Below, in pieces: positions 8,123 through 16,280 of a stretch of 31,368 bases of DNA. The notes below the pieces were generated by a model that was not told the origin of the DNA, did not search any database, and saw only the letters and a list, made by a program, of their open reading frames with translations. The stretch is from Bacteroidales bacterium (GTDB lineage: Bacteria; Bacteroidota; Bacteroidia; Bacteroidales; UBA932), in NCBI GenBank assembly GCA_004552965.1, contig SFMU01000020.1, positions 1 to 31,368 of the forward strand. Direction: 5' to 3'. The position numbers were made by a program, and so were the translations under genes. Every line of letters starts with the position of its first letter. Position 1 is the first letter of the stretch.

Positions 8123-10801
8123 ATGAACAAAATTAAATTATTAATTATCAGCACTTTCACAATGGTCTGCGCAATTTCCAATGCGCAGACCATTGTTGCT
8201 TCAAAAGCGACATCAAACACTGTTTCAATTGCTGTAAGGGATTCCGCCAGCACAGATCCTATTTGGGGAGCCGTAGTTACTGTTTATGACAAGAAAGACT
8301 CATTGATCAACCTTACGGATGCCAATGGCCAGGTATCTATTGACAGGTTCAAGATCAAGTCCGACAGCATCACAATCAAAGTCAGACAGATGGGGTATTT
8401 CGAGAAAACACTGCGAGAGCCACTTGCAAAGAGCGGGACGACCTACTTCACAGTCCTGCTCAAGGAAGACCCTACTACTTTGAACGAAATCATCATCAAG
8501 GCAGACGCTGTCGCAATGGTGATGCGGGGCGATACCACAGTCTTCAATTCAGCAGCTTTCAAGACCATGGAGGGGGATGTCCTCAGGAAAATGCTGGAGC
8601 AGTTTCCCGGTGTGAAAATCGAAGGCGACAACGTGATGTTCAATGGCCAGAGAATCAATCGAATCCTCTTGAATGGCAAGAACATGTTCGGGAAAGACAT
8701 CGGAAACGCGATGGACATGGTCCTTTCCAAGGAAGTCAAGTCCATCAAGATTTACAACATGGATTCTGTTGATGACTTGGCCAAGAACAAGACAGAAGCC
8801 AAAGAACGCGTCATTGACGTCCAGACCTGGAACCCGATCAAGAATATCAGCGAAATAAACAACACGCTCCAGGCAGGAATCATAAATGGCAACCAGTCTG
8901 AGTTCAACGAAAGAAACAGTTTCAAGGAAAGTCTGAAATTGGGGTATTACTCGCTTTCCAAAATGCCAAGAATCACCGCAGATTTTCTGGCTCAGAACAA
9001 CTCTAGCGAATCTTCCTCACCACTGAGGCAGTACTCCGGGGCCATTTCCATTGCAAAAGAGTTTACGCAGAAAGGAGGTTATTCTGCGAACCTTTCATTC
9101 AACTCGCAAAAGGGAAAGAGCCATTCAGAAGAAAGCATTGTCCATTCTGCACTCAGTGCCTGGCCCGACAGGAAGGACTCTACGATGAAAGACGAAAGGA
9201 ACAACGGCAAAAACCTGAACCTGACCGGCAGAGCCTACAGGATTTCGGGCAAGAATATCTTCGAAGTCTCGGGGGTCGCTTCCTATTCGGATGAAGACAC
9301 CTTCAACCGCAATTTTGCGACCATCGACAATAACGGAGAAATTACCGGCTATGACAGAATCAGGTCCAACAATCAAACCGGTGCGAGTGTCACCCTGCAT
9401 GCAGGATACACAAGGAAATTCGCCAAAAGGAAAAGGACCTTGAAAGTGCAGCCGTCTATTTCTTTCGCATCAGCAAAAGGAAACGGGCTTTCCATCGACA
9501 CCACGACATACACAATAAGCCGGGAATGGCTGGTACGCGACAAGCAATCGTCTTCCCTTGTCCCGGCAATCAACATATACTGGACAGAGCCTTTGGCCAA
9601 GAATACGCTATTGGACCTTTCTACAACATGGAGTTACCGGCAGGTTGACATGCAAGACCTCAACACTGACATGCAATCGGGCAGGCTGGACCTGAACCGG
9701 ACTCAGGATTTCTTGCAGAAGAATCTGAAACAGACCGTGTCTGGCAAGATCAAATACGGAAGGCTCAATGACGGACTTTTCATCAGTTCCGGTATTTCTC
9801 TGGTAAGGAATGCGATGAATGTCAACGAAAGAGAGTCCCTGATGAAGGACTGGAGCAAAGACTACATCATTCCTGCAGCGACCCTCATTATCGGATACAC
9901 TAAGAAGAGTTTCAACTTGTATGCAGAGTACGTGGAAGAGGACAACATGCCCACCCTGTACCAGCTGAGAAACGTCCTGGACTATGCTAACCCGTTGTAT
10001 CTCTCCGCAGGTAACAACGATCTGAAGATGCCGGTCAAGAGGACATTGGACCTGAGAGCGGGCCTTTCGTTCCCGAAGAATGCGATGAGTCTTGTCATGA
10101 GTCTGAATGCCGGTTTCCAATCCAACAAAATTGTCCAGCAGACTATCTATTACCAGGAGAGGGAATATCTCGAAGAGTATGGCTATTATGCAGAAAAGGG
10201 TTCCTGCCTTGCCAGGCCGGTGAACATCTCAGGGGCTTACAACCTGGTTTCTGCAATAAACCTGGACAAATACTTCTCTTCAATCCATTCAGACTTGTCA
10301 CTGACTCTCGATTACAATAGATCCAGCGAGCCTTTCTTTATTGAAACAGACAGGCATACCGAGCTGAATGACACATATTCATTGCTTTGTATGTTCAAGA
10401 TGAATTCTGAAAAGCATCAGCTCATGTTTATTCCGGAACTCTCCTATGTGGAGGATGCCCTCGACGGAGAATTGAGCTATTCCAGCCTGAGTCCATCATT
10501 GTCAGCAGAATACACGCAACGGATAGGAGAGCATTTTGAATTCAATGGCCATCTGTATGCTTATGCTTCATTCACAAACAAGAAGGACTTGAACTATTCG
10601 AATCTGACATTGGACAGCAGTCTTTCATGGCTGTTCGGAAAGGACAACCGGTGCAGAGTCTCGGTCTTCGGCAAGAACTTGACAAACTCGCTGGGAGGAT
10701 GGTCAAACTCAGTGACGCAGCAGTTTGTCCAACACGTCACTAATCAATACCTGGGACGCCAGTTCGGCATCGGATTCACCTACATATTCTCAAAAAGGTA
10801 A
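8123..10801 (+). CDS. Outer-membrane TonB-dependent-receptor-like beta-barrel protein
   Basis: 892 residues with a signal peptide ending near SNAQ (about residue 21). A CarboxypepD-regulatory-like domain follows (about 30-115, with GAVVTVYDKKDSLINLTDANGQ). Then comes a plug-like region (about 125-215, LNEIIIKADAV, GDTTVFNSAAFK, LRKMLEQFPGVKIEG, INRILLNGKNMFGKDI) and a long barrel ending in the aromatic terminal strand FGIGFTYIFSKR. The pattern fits the outer membrane beta-barrel family related to TonB-dependent receptors, shorter than SusC, and no SusD partner adjoins it. The Fur-like site in front suggests iron, heme or siderophore uptake, which is inferred. Codon use is more AT-ending than that of its neighbours, suggesting different expression or separate acquisition. 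It converges with the beta-lactamase-fold gene, 11 bases apart. Confidence 0.8.
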   Translation: MNKIKLLIISTFTMVCAISNAQTIVASKATSNTVSIAVRDSASTDPIWGAVVTVYDKKDSLINLTDANGQVSIDRFKIKSDSITIKVRQMGYFEKTLREPLAKSGTTYFTVLLKEDPTTLNEIIIKADAVAMVMRGDTTVFNSAAFKTMEGDVLRKMLEQFPGVKIEGDNVMFNGQRINRILLNGKNMFGKDIGNAMDMVLSKEVKSIKIYNMDSVDDLAKNKTEAKERVIDVQTWNPIKNISEINNTLQAGIINGNQSEFNERNSFKESLKLGYYSLSKMPRITADFLAQNNSSESSSPLRQYSGAISIAKEFTQKGGYSANLSFNSQKGKSHSEESIVHSALSAWPDRKDSTMKDERNNGKNLNLTGRAYRISGKNIFEVSGVASYSDEDTFNRNFATIDNNGEITGYDRIRSNNQTGASVTLHAGYTRKFAKRKRTLKVQPSISFASAKGNGLSIDTTTYTISREWLVRDKQSSSLVPAINIYWTEPLAKNTLLDLSTTWSYRQVDMQDLNTDMQSGRLDLNRTQDFLQKNLKQTVSGKIKYGRLNDGLFISSGISLVRNAMNVNERESLMKDWSKDYIIPAATLIIGYTKKSFNLYAEYVEEDNMPTLYQLRNVLDYANPLYLSAGNNDLKMPVKRTLDLRAGLSFPKNAMSLVMSLNAGFQSNKIVQQTIYYQEREYLEEYGYYAEKGSCLARPVNISGAYNLVSAINLDKYFSSIHSDLSLTLDYNRSSEPFFIETDRHTELNDTYSLLCMFKMNSEKHQLMFIPELSYVEDALDGELSYSSLSPSLSAEYTQRIGEHFEFNGHLYAYASFTNKKDLNYSNLTLDSSLSWLFGKDNRCRVSVFGKNLTNSLGGWSNSVTQQFVQHVTNQYLGRQFGIGFTYIFSKR

Positions 10802-10812
10802 CTCAATTGCCT

Positions 10813-12063
10813 TCAGGGTTCGGCCGGAGCCGCAAAGGAGCGCATCACATCGACTTCGAACTCATTGCCGGTCTGGGAACCTGCCCCGCCGTCATAGGCC
10901 GAGTTTTTCATGTGGACCGCAGCGATGTTGTTGACAGGATCGATCCAGAAATGGGTCCCGTAGGCACCGCTCCATCCGAATGTACCTTCAGGAAGGACAT
11001 AGCCCTCACCGGTGACCACACGGACTCCGAGGCCCCACTTTATGATGCCAGGCATCACTGTGTCGTCAACCACCGGCTGAGAATAGAGGGCAAGTGTCTT
11101 TTCACTGATGACCTTCTTGCCGTCAGCGGAACGTCCCCCGTCCAGGAACATCTGAGCGAACTTGATGTAGTCCTCTGCAGTAGAGGCGAGGGCGGCCCCG
11201 GCAGCATGATAGGCGGCAGGGAAACTTTCGAAAACACAGCCCGGGATCTTGGCCACGTCGCAATTGGCTCCCTCGGGAGTACGGCCATGCATGGCCACCA
11301 TCCTTCCCCACTGATCTTCAGATGGTTCGAAGGTGGTGTTGGTCATGCCGAGCTTGTCAAAGATGTTCTTCTTCAGATACTCCTCGAACTCAAGACCGCT
11401 TACCTTCTCCACAACCCTTGCCGCCACGTCGAAGGCGCCTGTACTGTAGGCCTGTGCGGTACCCGGCTCGAAATCCAGAGGGCGGGTGGCGAGGAAGGCA
11501 ACGGCGGAATCGAGGGTGTACCTTGAGATAGCATCGCCCGGAGGAGTGACCTCCCCCACTCCGCTGGTGTGGGAGACAAGCTGGTAAAGCTTTATCGGAT
11601 TGACGGCCGGATCGCCGCTGACAGTCAGTCCGTTCCGATCACGGACCAGAGAGCCGGACGAATCCCTCAGTGCAACATTCATCCGAGCGAACTCGGGCAG
11701 ATAATCAGAAAGGTTGTCATTGATGTCCAGGTGACCCCGGTCGTGTTCGATCAGGAGGGCAAGGGCCGTGACAGGCTTGGTCATCGAAGCGATCCTGAAC
11801 ACTTCCCCACCGCACAGAGGCGCGCCACAGTCGACGCCCTTGAGGCCGTAGCATTCGTTGAGGACCTCTTTTCCGTTCTGATAGACGATGACGTGCGAAC
11901 CGGTAAGTCTGCCGTCTTCGATTCTTGCAACCTGAGAGGCGCTGACGTGGGCCTTGAGACTGTCCGCGTCAAGCAGATTGGCCGCTTCGTCGACCTTGGG
12001 CGAAGCACAGGCCGCCATCATGAGACAGACAGCGGCGACAAAGGTGTGTTTCGGCATATTCAT
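10813..12063 (-). CDS. Class C beta-lactamase-fold serine hydrolase, lipoprotein
   Basis: A 416-residue protein with a lipoprotein signal (hydrophobic stretch, then MMAACAS with the acylated Cys near residue 19), so likely membrane-anchored in the periplasm or on the surface. The catalytic serine and lysine lie in SMTKP (about residues 93-97). The second motif, YSTG, lies in QAYSTGAFDVAARVVEK (about 206-222). The C-terminal region WSGAYGTHFWIDP stands where class C enzymes carry the third motif. Such proteins include esterases, D-aminopeptidases and beta-lactamases, and substrate cannot be told from sequence. The start is the ATG at 12063 (a second ATG lies 6 bases in). It begins 3 bases after the rpiB-like stop, so the two are almost certainly co-transcribed. 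Confidence 0.9.
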   Translation of the reverse strand: MNMPKHTFVAAVCLMMAACASPKVDEAANLLDADSLKAHVSASQVARIEDGRLTGSHVIVYQNGKEVLNECYGLKGVDCGAPLCGGEVFRIASMTKPVTALALLIEHDRGHLDINDNLSDYLPEFARMNVALRDSSGSLVRDRNGLTVSGDPAVNPIKLYQLVSHTSGVGEVTPPGDAISRYTLDSAVAFLATRPLDFEPGTAQAYSTGAFDVAARVVEKVSGLEFEEYLKKNIFDKLGMTNTTFEPSEDQWGRMVAMHGRTPEGANCDVAKIPGCVFESFPAAYHAAGAALASTAEDYIKFAQMFLDGGRSADGKKVISEKTLALYSQPVVDDTVMPGIIKWGLGVRVVTGEGYVLPEGTFGWSGAYGTHFWIDPVNNIAAVHMKNSAYDGGAGSQTGNEFEVDVMRSFAAPAEP

Positions 12064-12066
12064 AGG

Positions 12067-12678
12067 CTACTTTTCCCTCTTCTCCATCAGCGGCACTGAA
12101 GAGAAGCCCTCCGGACGGTCGTAAAGTTCGCAGTGGCAATCGCCCAGATGCTTGACCTTGAATCCGTTGGCCTTGTACTCTTCATAGTTGAAAGCATTGA
12201 GCTCATCGATGGCGATCTGGTGGAACTTGTCGAAGTCAGGCCACCACTCCCAGCCGCTGCCGAAGTTGTTGTAGAGGAAGGCGTCGGCACACTGCTTTCC
12301 GAGTTCAGGGGTTACATAGAAAGCGCCCATCGCAAGGACGTTCACTCCGTTGCCGGTAATGGCGCGGAATGCAGCCGGTACCGACTCGACCACACCTGCA
12401 TGGACTCCCGGGCACTTGCTGGCAGCAATGTGGATGCCCATTCCGGTACCGCAGAAGATGAGTGCACGTTCAAACTCTTTCTCAGCGATGTAGGCACCCA
12501 CGCGGAGACCTATCCTGTGGAACATGAGTTCGGTGTCATCCGGGTCTGAATCAGCCTTGACGCCGACGTCGGTGACCGTCCAGCCTTTCTTTTCGAGATA
12601 CGCCTTGATTTCTTCCTTGAGAGGATAACCTGCAAAATCCGCAGCCATGAGGATCTGCTTGTCTGCTACTGTTTTCAT
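12067..12678 (-). CDS. RpiB/LacAB-family sugar-phosphate isomerase
   Basis: A 203-residue cytoplasmic protein. The N-terminal 145 residues follow the RpiB fold: MAADFAGYPLKEEIKAYL (RpiB usually has ADHAG, here Phe replaces His), GVKADSD, and the active-site cysteine loop IFCGTGMGIHIAASK. GNGVNVLAMGAF follows. A C-terminal extension of about 50 residues (NNFGSGWEWWPDFDKFHQIAIDELNAF onward, rich in aromatic residues) makes it longer than the ~150-residue ribose-5-phosphate isomerase B. The His-to-Phe change and the extension suggest a sugar-phosphate substrate other than ribose 5-phosphate, possibly a four-carbon acid or ketose phosphate. It heads an operon with the serine hydrolase. Confidence 0.85.
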   Translation of the reverse strand: MKTVADKQILMAADFAGYPLKEEIKAYLEKKGWTVTDVGVKADSDPDDTELMFHRIGLRVGAYIAEKEFERALIFCGTGMGIHIAASKCPGVHAGVVESVPAAFRAITGNGVNVLAMGAFYVTPELGKQCADAFLYNNFGSGWEWWPDFDKFHQIAIDELNAFNYEEYKANGFKVKHLGDCHCELYDRPEGFSSVPLMEKREK

Positions 12679-12741
12679 CGTGATGTCTGGTTATGGTTAT
12701 TGTTTCAGTAATATGTTATAAATCAGTTGCTTCTGATTTGG

Positions 12742-12781
12742 ACAAGACTTCCGAGGTCGGGTTTTCTTACGGAGCAGGAGC
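12742..12781 (+). repeat. Imperfect direct repeat, copy A
   Basis: The core CTTCCGAGGTCgGgTTtTCTT is followed by a CGGAG segment and AG-rich sequence. It aligns without gaps to copy B at 13070-13109, with roughly 30 of 40 bases identical by eye. This copy lies in the leader of the rpiB-like gene. Confidence 0.6.
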
Positions 12782-12838
12782 GTAGCCATGGCCGCGTGAC
12801 TGATGAGGAAGGAAATCCGGACCGGAGAAGCGGATTCA

Positions 12839-12870
12839 CAAATATAGCAATTTGAAGACAATAACTCAAG
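12839..12870 (-). promoter_or_regulatory. Promoter upstream of the rpiB-like gene (-33 CTTG, -7 TATATTTG)
   Basis: On the minus strand TATATTTG (12846-12839) matches the -7 consensus and CTTG (12870-12867) lies exactly 20 bases upstream. The predicted start near 12832 leaves an unusually long leader of about 150 bases before the gene at 12678. The leader can encode a 30-residue basic peptide from an ATG at 12789, but nothing supports its translation. Confidence 0.6.
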
Positions 12871-13024
12871 TTTCGCAAGTTGCAAGTACGTATCATTCAG
12901 TGGACTTTCCACCATACGCGAACTTTCGCTCCCGTCATGTTCATTGTCCACGCTACCCTATCCCTAAATCCCTTTCCCCGGGAAAGGGACTTACCTATCG
13001 GCCTATCGGCCTCCAGATAAGGTT

Positions 13025-13042
13025 GTTTCGCAATTGCGAAAC
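13025..13042. repeat. Perfect 18-base palindrome
   Basis: GTTTCGCAATTGCGAAAC is its own reverse complement. It lies between the two direct repeats, away from any identified promoter. It could be a protein binding site or part of a decayed mobile repeat. Confidence 0.7.
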
Positions 13043-13069
13043 TTAAGACAATAACCTGCACCAGATGTG

Positions 13070-13109
13070 AATAAGATTTCCGAGGTCAGATTATCTTCCG
13101 GAGAAGAAG
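13070..13109 (+). repeat. Imperfect direct repeat, copy B
   Basis: The core TTTCCGAGGTCaGaTTaTCTT is followed by CCGGAGAAGAAG. It abuts the stop codon of the EamA gene (13110). See copy A at 12742-12781. Confidence 0.6.
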
Positions 13110-14021
13110 CTATCTTGAGCCCAGATACAGGAACACCATTCCAAGGATGACAAGCAGGAGATCCACGGTCTTGCTGCGAAGATTCTTCTCCCTGAAAACC
13201 AGCGCCCCGAAGAGGAAACTTACCACTACGCTGCTGCGGCGGACCATCGAGACAATGGAAATCATCGCACCAGGGAGACTGAGAGCGTAGAAATAGACGA
13301 AGTCGGCAATGCTCAGGAATATGGAGATGAAAGGAATCGACCAGCGCCAGCGGAAAGGAGTCGTATGCTTGCGGGAAGGATACCAGAGGAAAACCATCAT
13401 GATTCCCATCAGGACACACTGGTAGAGATTGTACCAGCCCTGCACCAGCATCTTGTCAAGTCCCAGACCGTCAGGATTCATCAGGTACTTGTCGTACAGA
13501 CCGCTGACAGCCCCGAGGACAGCCGCCCCGACCAGGGCGTAGATCCACACATCGTGTTTGAAATCGATACCTTCCTTACGGCTGCTCCTGCCCAGCATCA
13601 CAAAGGAGACGGCAGCCAGGACGACACCTGCCCATTGCCAGGCATTCAGCCTTTCCCCGAAGACGAGCATCGCACCGACAAGCACCATCACGGGTCTGGT
13701 CGCATTGACAGGCCCGACAATGGTCAGAGGCAGATGCTTCATCGCAAAGTACCCGAGCATCCACGAACTCAGGACAATCACACTCTTGAGAATCACCCAT
13801 TTCTGTTCATCCCAGTTCCAACCGGGAGAGACTTTGAATATGCTGCCGTCCAGACAGGTCCCGAAGTTGGACAGAAGGATGAAAGGCAGGAATATGAGGG
13901 TGCAGAAAAGGGTGTTCAGAAAAAGGATGGGGACTACGGCATTGCCGTCAAGGGATTCCTTCTTGAGAGAATCATAAAGGCCAAGCAAGATGGCCGAAAC
14001 AAAAGCAAGTGACAACCACAT
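13110..14021 (-). CDS. EamA-family (drug/metabolite) membrane transporter
   Basis: About 303 residues from the ATG at 14021 (MWLSLAFVSAILLGLYDSLKK). A longer frame beginning at 14051 would start at the predicted transcription start, so 14021 is chosen. It has about ten hydrophobic helices in two EamA repeats. The first repeat includes ILLGLYDSLKK and HLPLTIVGPVNATRPVMVLVGAMLVFGERL, and the second ends in SIVSMVRRSSVVVSFLFGALVFREK. The repeated R-P/S-V-x-V near the end of each repeat is typical of the family. The transported substrate is unknown. The gene has its own strong promoter and lies downstream of the PspC/PadR operon. Confidence 0.88.
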   Translation of the reverse strand: MWLSLAFVSAILLGLYDSLKKESLDGNAVVPILFLNTLFCTLIFLPFILLSNFGTCLDGSIFKVSPGWNWDEQKWVILKSVIVLSSWMLGYFAMKHLPLTIVGPVNATRPVMVLVGAMLVFGERLNAWQWAGVVLAAVSFVMLGRSSRKEGIDFKHDVWIYALVGAAVLGAVSGLYDKYLMNPDGLGLDKMLVQGWYNLYQCVLMGIMMVFLWYPSRKHTTPFRWRWSIPFISIFLSIADFVYFYALSLPGAMISIVSMVRRSSVVVSFLFGALVFREKNLRSKTVDLLLVILGMVFLYLGSR

Positions 14022-14058
14022 GGCAAAACCGTTTGCCCGAAAAGCGGACAAACGGCCA

Positions 14059-14090
14059 CAAAGATACTTTATTATTGGCTATCACTCAAA
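14059..14090 (-). promoter_or_regulatory. Promoter of the EamA gene (-33 TTTG, -7 TATCTTTG)
   Basis: The minus strand reads TTTG (14090-14087), 20 bases, then TATCTTTG (14066-14059): both elements match the Bacteroidota consensus with ideal spacing. The start near 14052 gives a leader of about 30 bases to the ATG at 14021. A weak CTCAA/TTGAG inverted repeat (14085-14100) covers the -33 element. Confidence 0.75.
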
Positions 14091-14109
14091 AAATATTGAG
14101 ACTTGTTTT

Positions 14110-15189
14110 TCACATCCAGAGTCCCAGGTCAGGGATTTTCAGGACCGTGAGGACACAGAACGCAACCAGGGATATCAGCCAGAGCGTGAAGATCACGAAA
14201 CCGGGATGCCACTTCGGTGCCTTGAGATCGAACAGCATCAGCAGACCCCAGTAGGTCACAAGCACGAACGGCAGGCAGACTATCATCCCCAGCGAAATCC
14301 GAATCGGCAGAGTCTTCAGAGTCATCAGAATGACTGCACCCACATCAGGCATTTCCTCAAGAAGTCTGTGATGGAGGAAGGTGTTCCCGATCAGGTCGCC
14401 GCCTGCAGCGACGGTTGCAAGGGCAGTAAGACTCAGGATTCCCACGATGAACAGGGCAGCGCCGAAGATTGCCTCGAATATTCGCAGAACCTTGCTTCCC
14501 TGGATGTCATTGCCTATGTTCCTGGCAGCTTCTCCTATCTCCATGGCCCCGGACTTGATCCTTTCGCTGATGGCATCCACGGTTCCTTTCTCACCCCTCA
14601 TGGCATCCCTCTGGCTGACCGTCTTTGCAGCAGGCATGCAGAGCCACATGACCACATAGACGAACGGGAACGTAAAGTTGAATCCCAGTAAACGGATGCC
14701 TCCATTGCTGACTCCCACCACGAAACCGATGATGGTAAAGATCACGAAGAAGATCCTGAAGACAAAGGGATCGATGTTCAGGTAGGCTCCCAGGCCACTG
14801 CAGACCCCGGCAATCTGTCCGTTGGCCGTGTCCCTGTAGAGTTTTTTGGCAGTCCCTCCCTTGGCTTTGCGTGACTGGGTGTCCTGTCTTGCCGAAGTCG
14901 AAGCCTGTCCTTCTTCGGCAGGTGCATCCTCTTCTTCTATGGCCTCAGGACGACCGAGGACCGAAATCACATATTCGACGGAAGACTTGTCCACCACTCC
15001 CTGCGGACCGCATTTTTCGATCAGGAGTTCAGCCATCCTTTCCTCGATGCCCTCCATGATCTCCGAGCCGCTTTTCTTCGGCAGATAGAAGGATTCCAAT
15101 TCATTGAGGTAGTTCTCTGCAATGGAGCAAGCATCGTTCTCGACCGTGAAGACATAACCTCCGATACTCACATTTTCAACGGGTTTCAT
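14110..15189 (-). CDS. HAAS-like/PspC-domain membrane protein (long paralogue)
   Basis: 359 residues from the ATG at 15189 (MKPVENVSIGGYVFTVENDA). The open frame extends 47 codons upstream through the end of padR but matches nothing there. Residues 1-90 form a helical domain ending in YVISVLGRPEAIEEE, like HAAS domains found beside PadR regulators. It is paralogous to the N-terminus of the 15541-16173 gene. A PspC domain follows at about 115-180 (KLYRDTANGQIAGVCSGLGAYLNIDP then a transmembrane helix). The C-terminal part holds further transmembrane helices (about residues 230-355). This is probably an inner-membrane component that signals or buffers membrane state with the 210-residue paralogue and PadR. 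It starts 8 bases after padR. Confidence 0.85.
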   Translation of the reverse strand: MKPVENVSIGGYVFTVENDACSIAENYLNELESFYLPKKSGSEIMEGIEERMAELLIEKCGPQGVVDKSSVEYVISVLGRPEAIEEEDAPAEEGQASTSARQDTQSRKAKGGTAKKLYRDTANGQIAGVCSGLGAYLNIDPFVFRIFFVIFTIIGFVVGVSNGGIRLLGFNFTFPFVYVVMWLCMPAAKTVSQRDAMRGEKGTVDAISERIKSGAMEIGEAARNIGNDIQGSKVLRIFEAIFGAALFIVGILSLTALATVAAGGDLIGNTFLHHRLLEEMPDVGAVILMTLKTLPIRISLGMIVCLPFVLVTYWGLLMLFDLKAPKWHPGFVIFTLWLISLVAFCVLTVLKIPDLGLWM

Positions 15190-15197
15190 AATACTAT

Positions 15198-15530
15198 CTA
15201 GTGACTTTTGAGAGTGTTTATCGTTTCGACGATTTCCTTCCATGCCATGTCCATCTCGCGAAGCTGGCTGAGGCCTTTTTCCGTGATGCAGTAGAACTTG
15301 CGGGGCGGACCCTGAGGGGACTCTTCCCATCTGTAGCTCAGAAGGCCCTGGTTCTTTTCGCGGATCAGCAAAGGATAGAGAGTTCCTTCGACAACCAGCA
15401 TATTCGCAGATTTCAGTTCTTCCAGGATCGAAGAGGCATATGCCTCCTTCTTTTCAAGGATGCTGAGTATGCAGTACTCCAGCACCCCTTTCCGCATCTG
15501 TGAGCGGACGTTGTCTGATATGTTTTCCAT
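15198..15530 (-). CDS. PadR-family transcriptional regulator
   Basis: A 110-residue winged-helix DNA-binding protein with the PadR core: EYCILSILEKKEAYASSILEELK (helix 1-2), VVEGTLYPLLIREKNQGLLSYRW (recognition helix and wing), GPPRKFYCITEKGLSQL (wing), then a C-terminal dimerisation helix. Length fits the small PadR class. It lies between two HAAS-like/PspC genes with gaps of 10 and 8 bases, so it probably controls this operon in response to something sensed by its membrane partners. A candidate operator is the dyad at 16248-16267. Confidence 0.93.
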   Translation of the reverse strand: MENISDNVRSQMRKGVLEYCILSILEKKEAYASSILEELKSANMLVVEGTLYPLLIREKNQGLLSYRWEESPQGPPRKFYCITEKGLSQLREMDMAWKEIVETINTLKSH

Positions 15531-15540
15531 AGTGACCGGT

Positions 15541-16173
15541 CTATTTCTGTGCTGTGCTGAATCTTGCCATGTTCTCCGCCGTAGGAGGAAGACCTCTCAT
15601 CGAACATTTGTCGGCCGGAGTCTTTGCCAGAGGGACGACTATCCAGAGGACGATGTAAACCAGAAGGCCGGATCCCCAAAGGAGGATTGCAAGCAGCAGG
15701 ACCACGCGCACGACAGAAATGTCCAGATTGAGGAAGGCTGCGAGACCTGAGGAAACTCCTCCTATGGCCTTGTTGTCGGGGTCGCGGAAGAGGTGGCGCG
15801 GTTCTTCTCCCTTGGCACCTGAATATGAGAAATCAGGACCTTTCCCTCCTTTCCGATCGCAGTTCTCCTGCTCCGGAGAGGAATAATCCTTTTCCTCAAA
15901 CGGTTCTGCTGACCCGTCGGGCATCCCAAGCTGAGCCACAATCCTGTTGACAAGGGCAAGATCGACCACGCGCGACGCGAGCCCACCTGTCCCCTGGGAG
16001 AAAAGCTCGGCAAGCCGATTCTCCAGATCCGACATCACTTCATTCCTGGAATCGAGAGCATCCTTCCCCAGCTTCGACTCGAAGTGGTTGAAATAGGACA
16101 CCAATCTTGAATATGCATCTTCGTTGAAAGCGAAACTTCTTCCTCCGACACTGGCATTTACAACTTTCTTCAT
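15541..16173 (-). CDS. HAAS-like/PspC-domain membrane protein (short paralogue)
   Basis: 210 residues. The N-terminus (MKKVVNASVGGRSFAFNEDAYSRLVSYFNHFESKLG; helical to about residue 90, ending VAQLGMPDGS) is paralogous to that of the 359-residue protein. A charged linker follows. The PspC domain (about 125-190) has HLFRDPDNKAIGGVSSGLAAFLNLDISVVRVV and one or two hydrophobic helices (VLLLAILLWGSGLLVYIVLWIVVPLA). It is the first gene of a three-gene operon with padR and the long paralogue. PspC-type proteins are inner-membrane partners in envelope stress sensing; the signal here is unknown. Confidence 0.87.
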   Translation of the reverse strand: MKKVVNASVGGRSFAFNEDAYSRLVSYFNHFESKLGKDALDSRNEVMSDLENRLAELFSQGTGGLASRVVDLALVNRIVAQLGMPDGSAEPFEEKDYSSPEQENCDRKGGKGPDFSYSGAKGEEPRHLFRDPDNKAIGGVSSGLAAFLNLDISVVRVVLLLAILLWGSGLLVYIVLWIVVPLAKTPADKCSMRGLPPTAENMARFSTAQK

Positions 16174-16247
16174 ATCAATATATTTTTTAACCTAGTTTCC
16201 CATGTAACAAGCATGCAATGGCTTTGCCAGGAATGCTGTCCTTTGAC

Positions 16248-16267
16248 GACGCCACGGGCGTGCCGTC
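16248..16267. promoter_or_regulatory. 20-base dyad just after the PspC operon start; candidate PadR operator
   Basis: Arms GACGCCACG and CGTGCCGTC flank a GG centre, complementary except for one base pair per arm. The dyad lies at about +7 to +26 of the predicted transcript. Assignment to PadR is inference. The adjoining AATGTCAACATA on the minus strand is a second short dyad with ATGT/ACAT half-sites like those PadR proteins often use, but with a 2-base gap. Confidence 0.35.
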
Positions 16268-16280
16268 TATGTTGACATTG

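Larger units (their letters stand above)
12679..13109. other. 430-base intergenic region with repeats and palindromes, no gene seen
   Basis: This gap between the EamA and rpiB-like genes has no convincing coding sequence or tRNA. It holds the rpiB promoter, a pair of ~40-base imperfect direct repeats (12742-12781 and 13070-13109), a perfect 18-base palindrome at 13025-13042, and an 8-bp-stem hairpin at 12970-12988 (CCCTTTCC/GGAAAGGG). There is also a tandem TATCGGCC pair near 12995, and 11-12 base copies of the complement of GTTATTGTCTT at about 12856 and 13047. Confidence 0.6.

Noticed and set aside
12697..12951. 84-residue minus-strand frame in the rpiB leader, and the 30-residue basic peptide inside it
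   Set aside because: The long frame crosses the predicted promoter. The short peptide has no conservation or start signal that I can see.
12852..13046. 64-residue plus-strand frame in the repeat-rich gap
   Set aside because: The composition is unlike protein and it runs across the palindrome and hairpin.
15189..15330. 47-codon upstream extension of the long PspC gene
   Set aside because: It overlaps padR in another frame. The N-terminus from 15189 aligns with the short paralogue, so the later start is correct.
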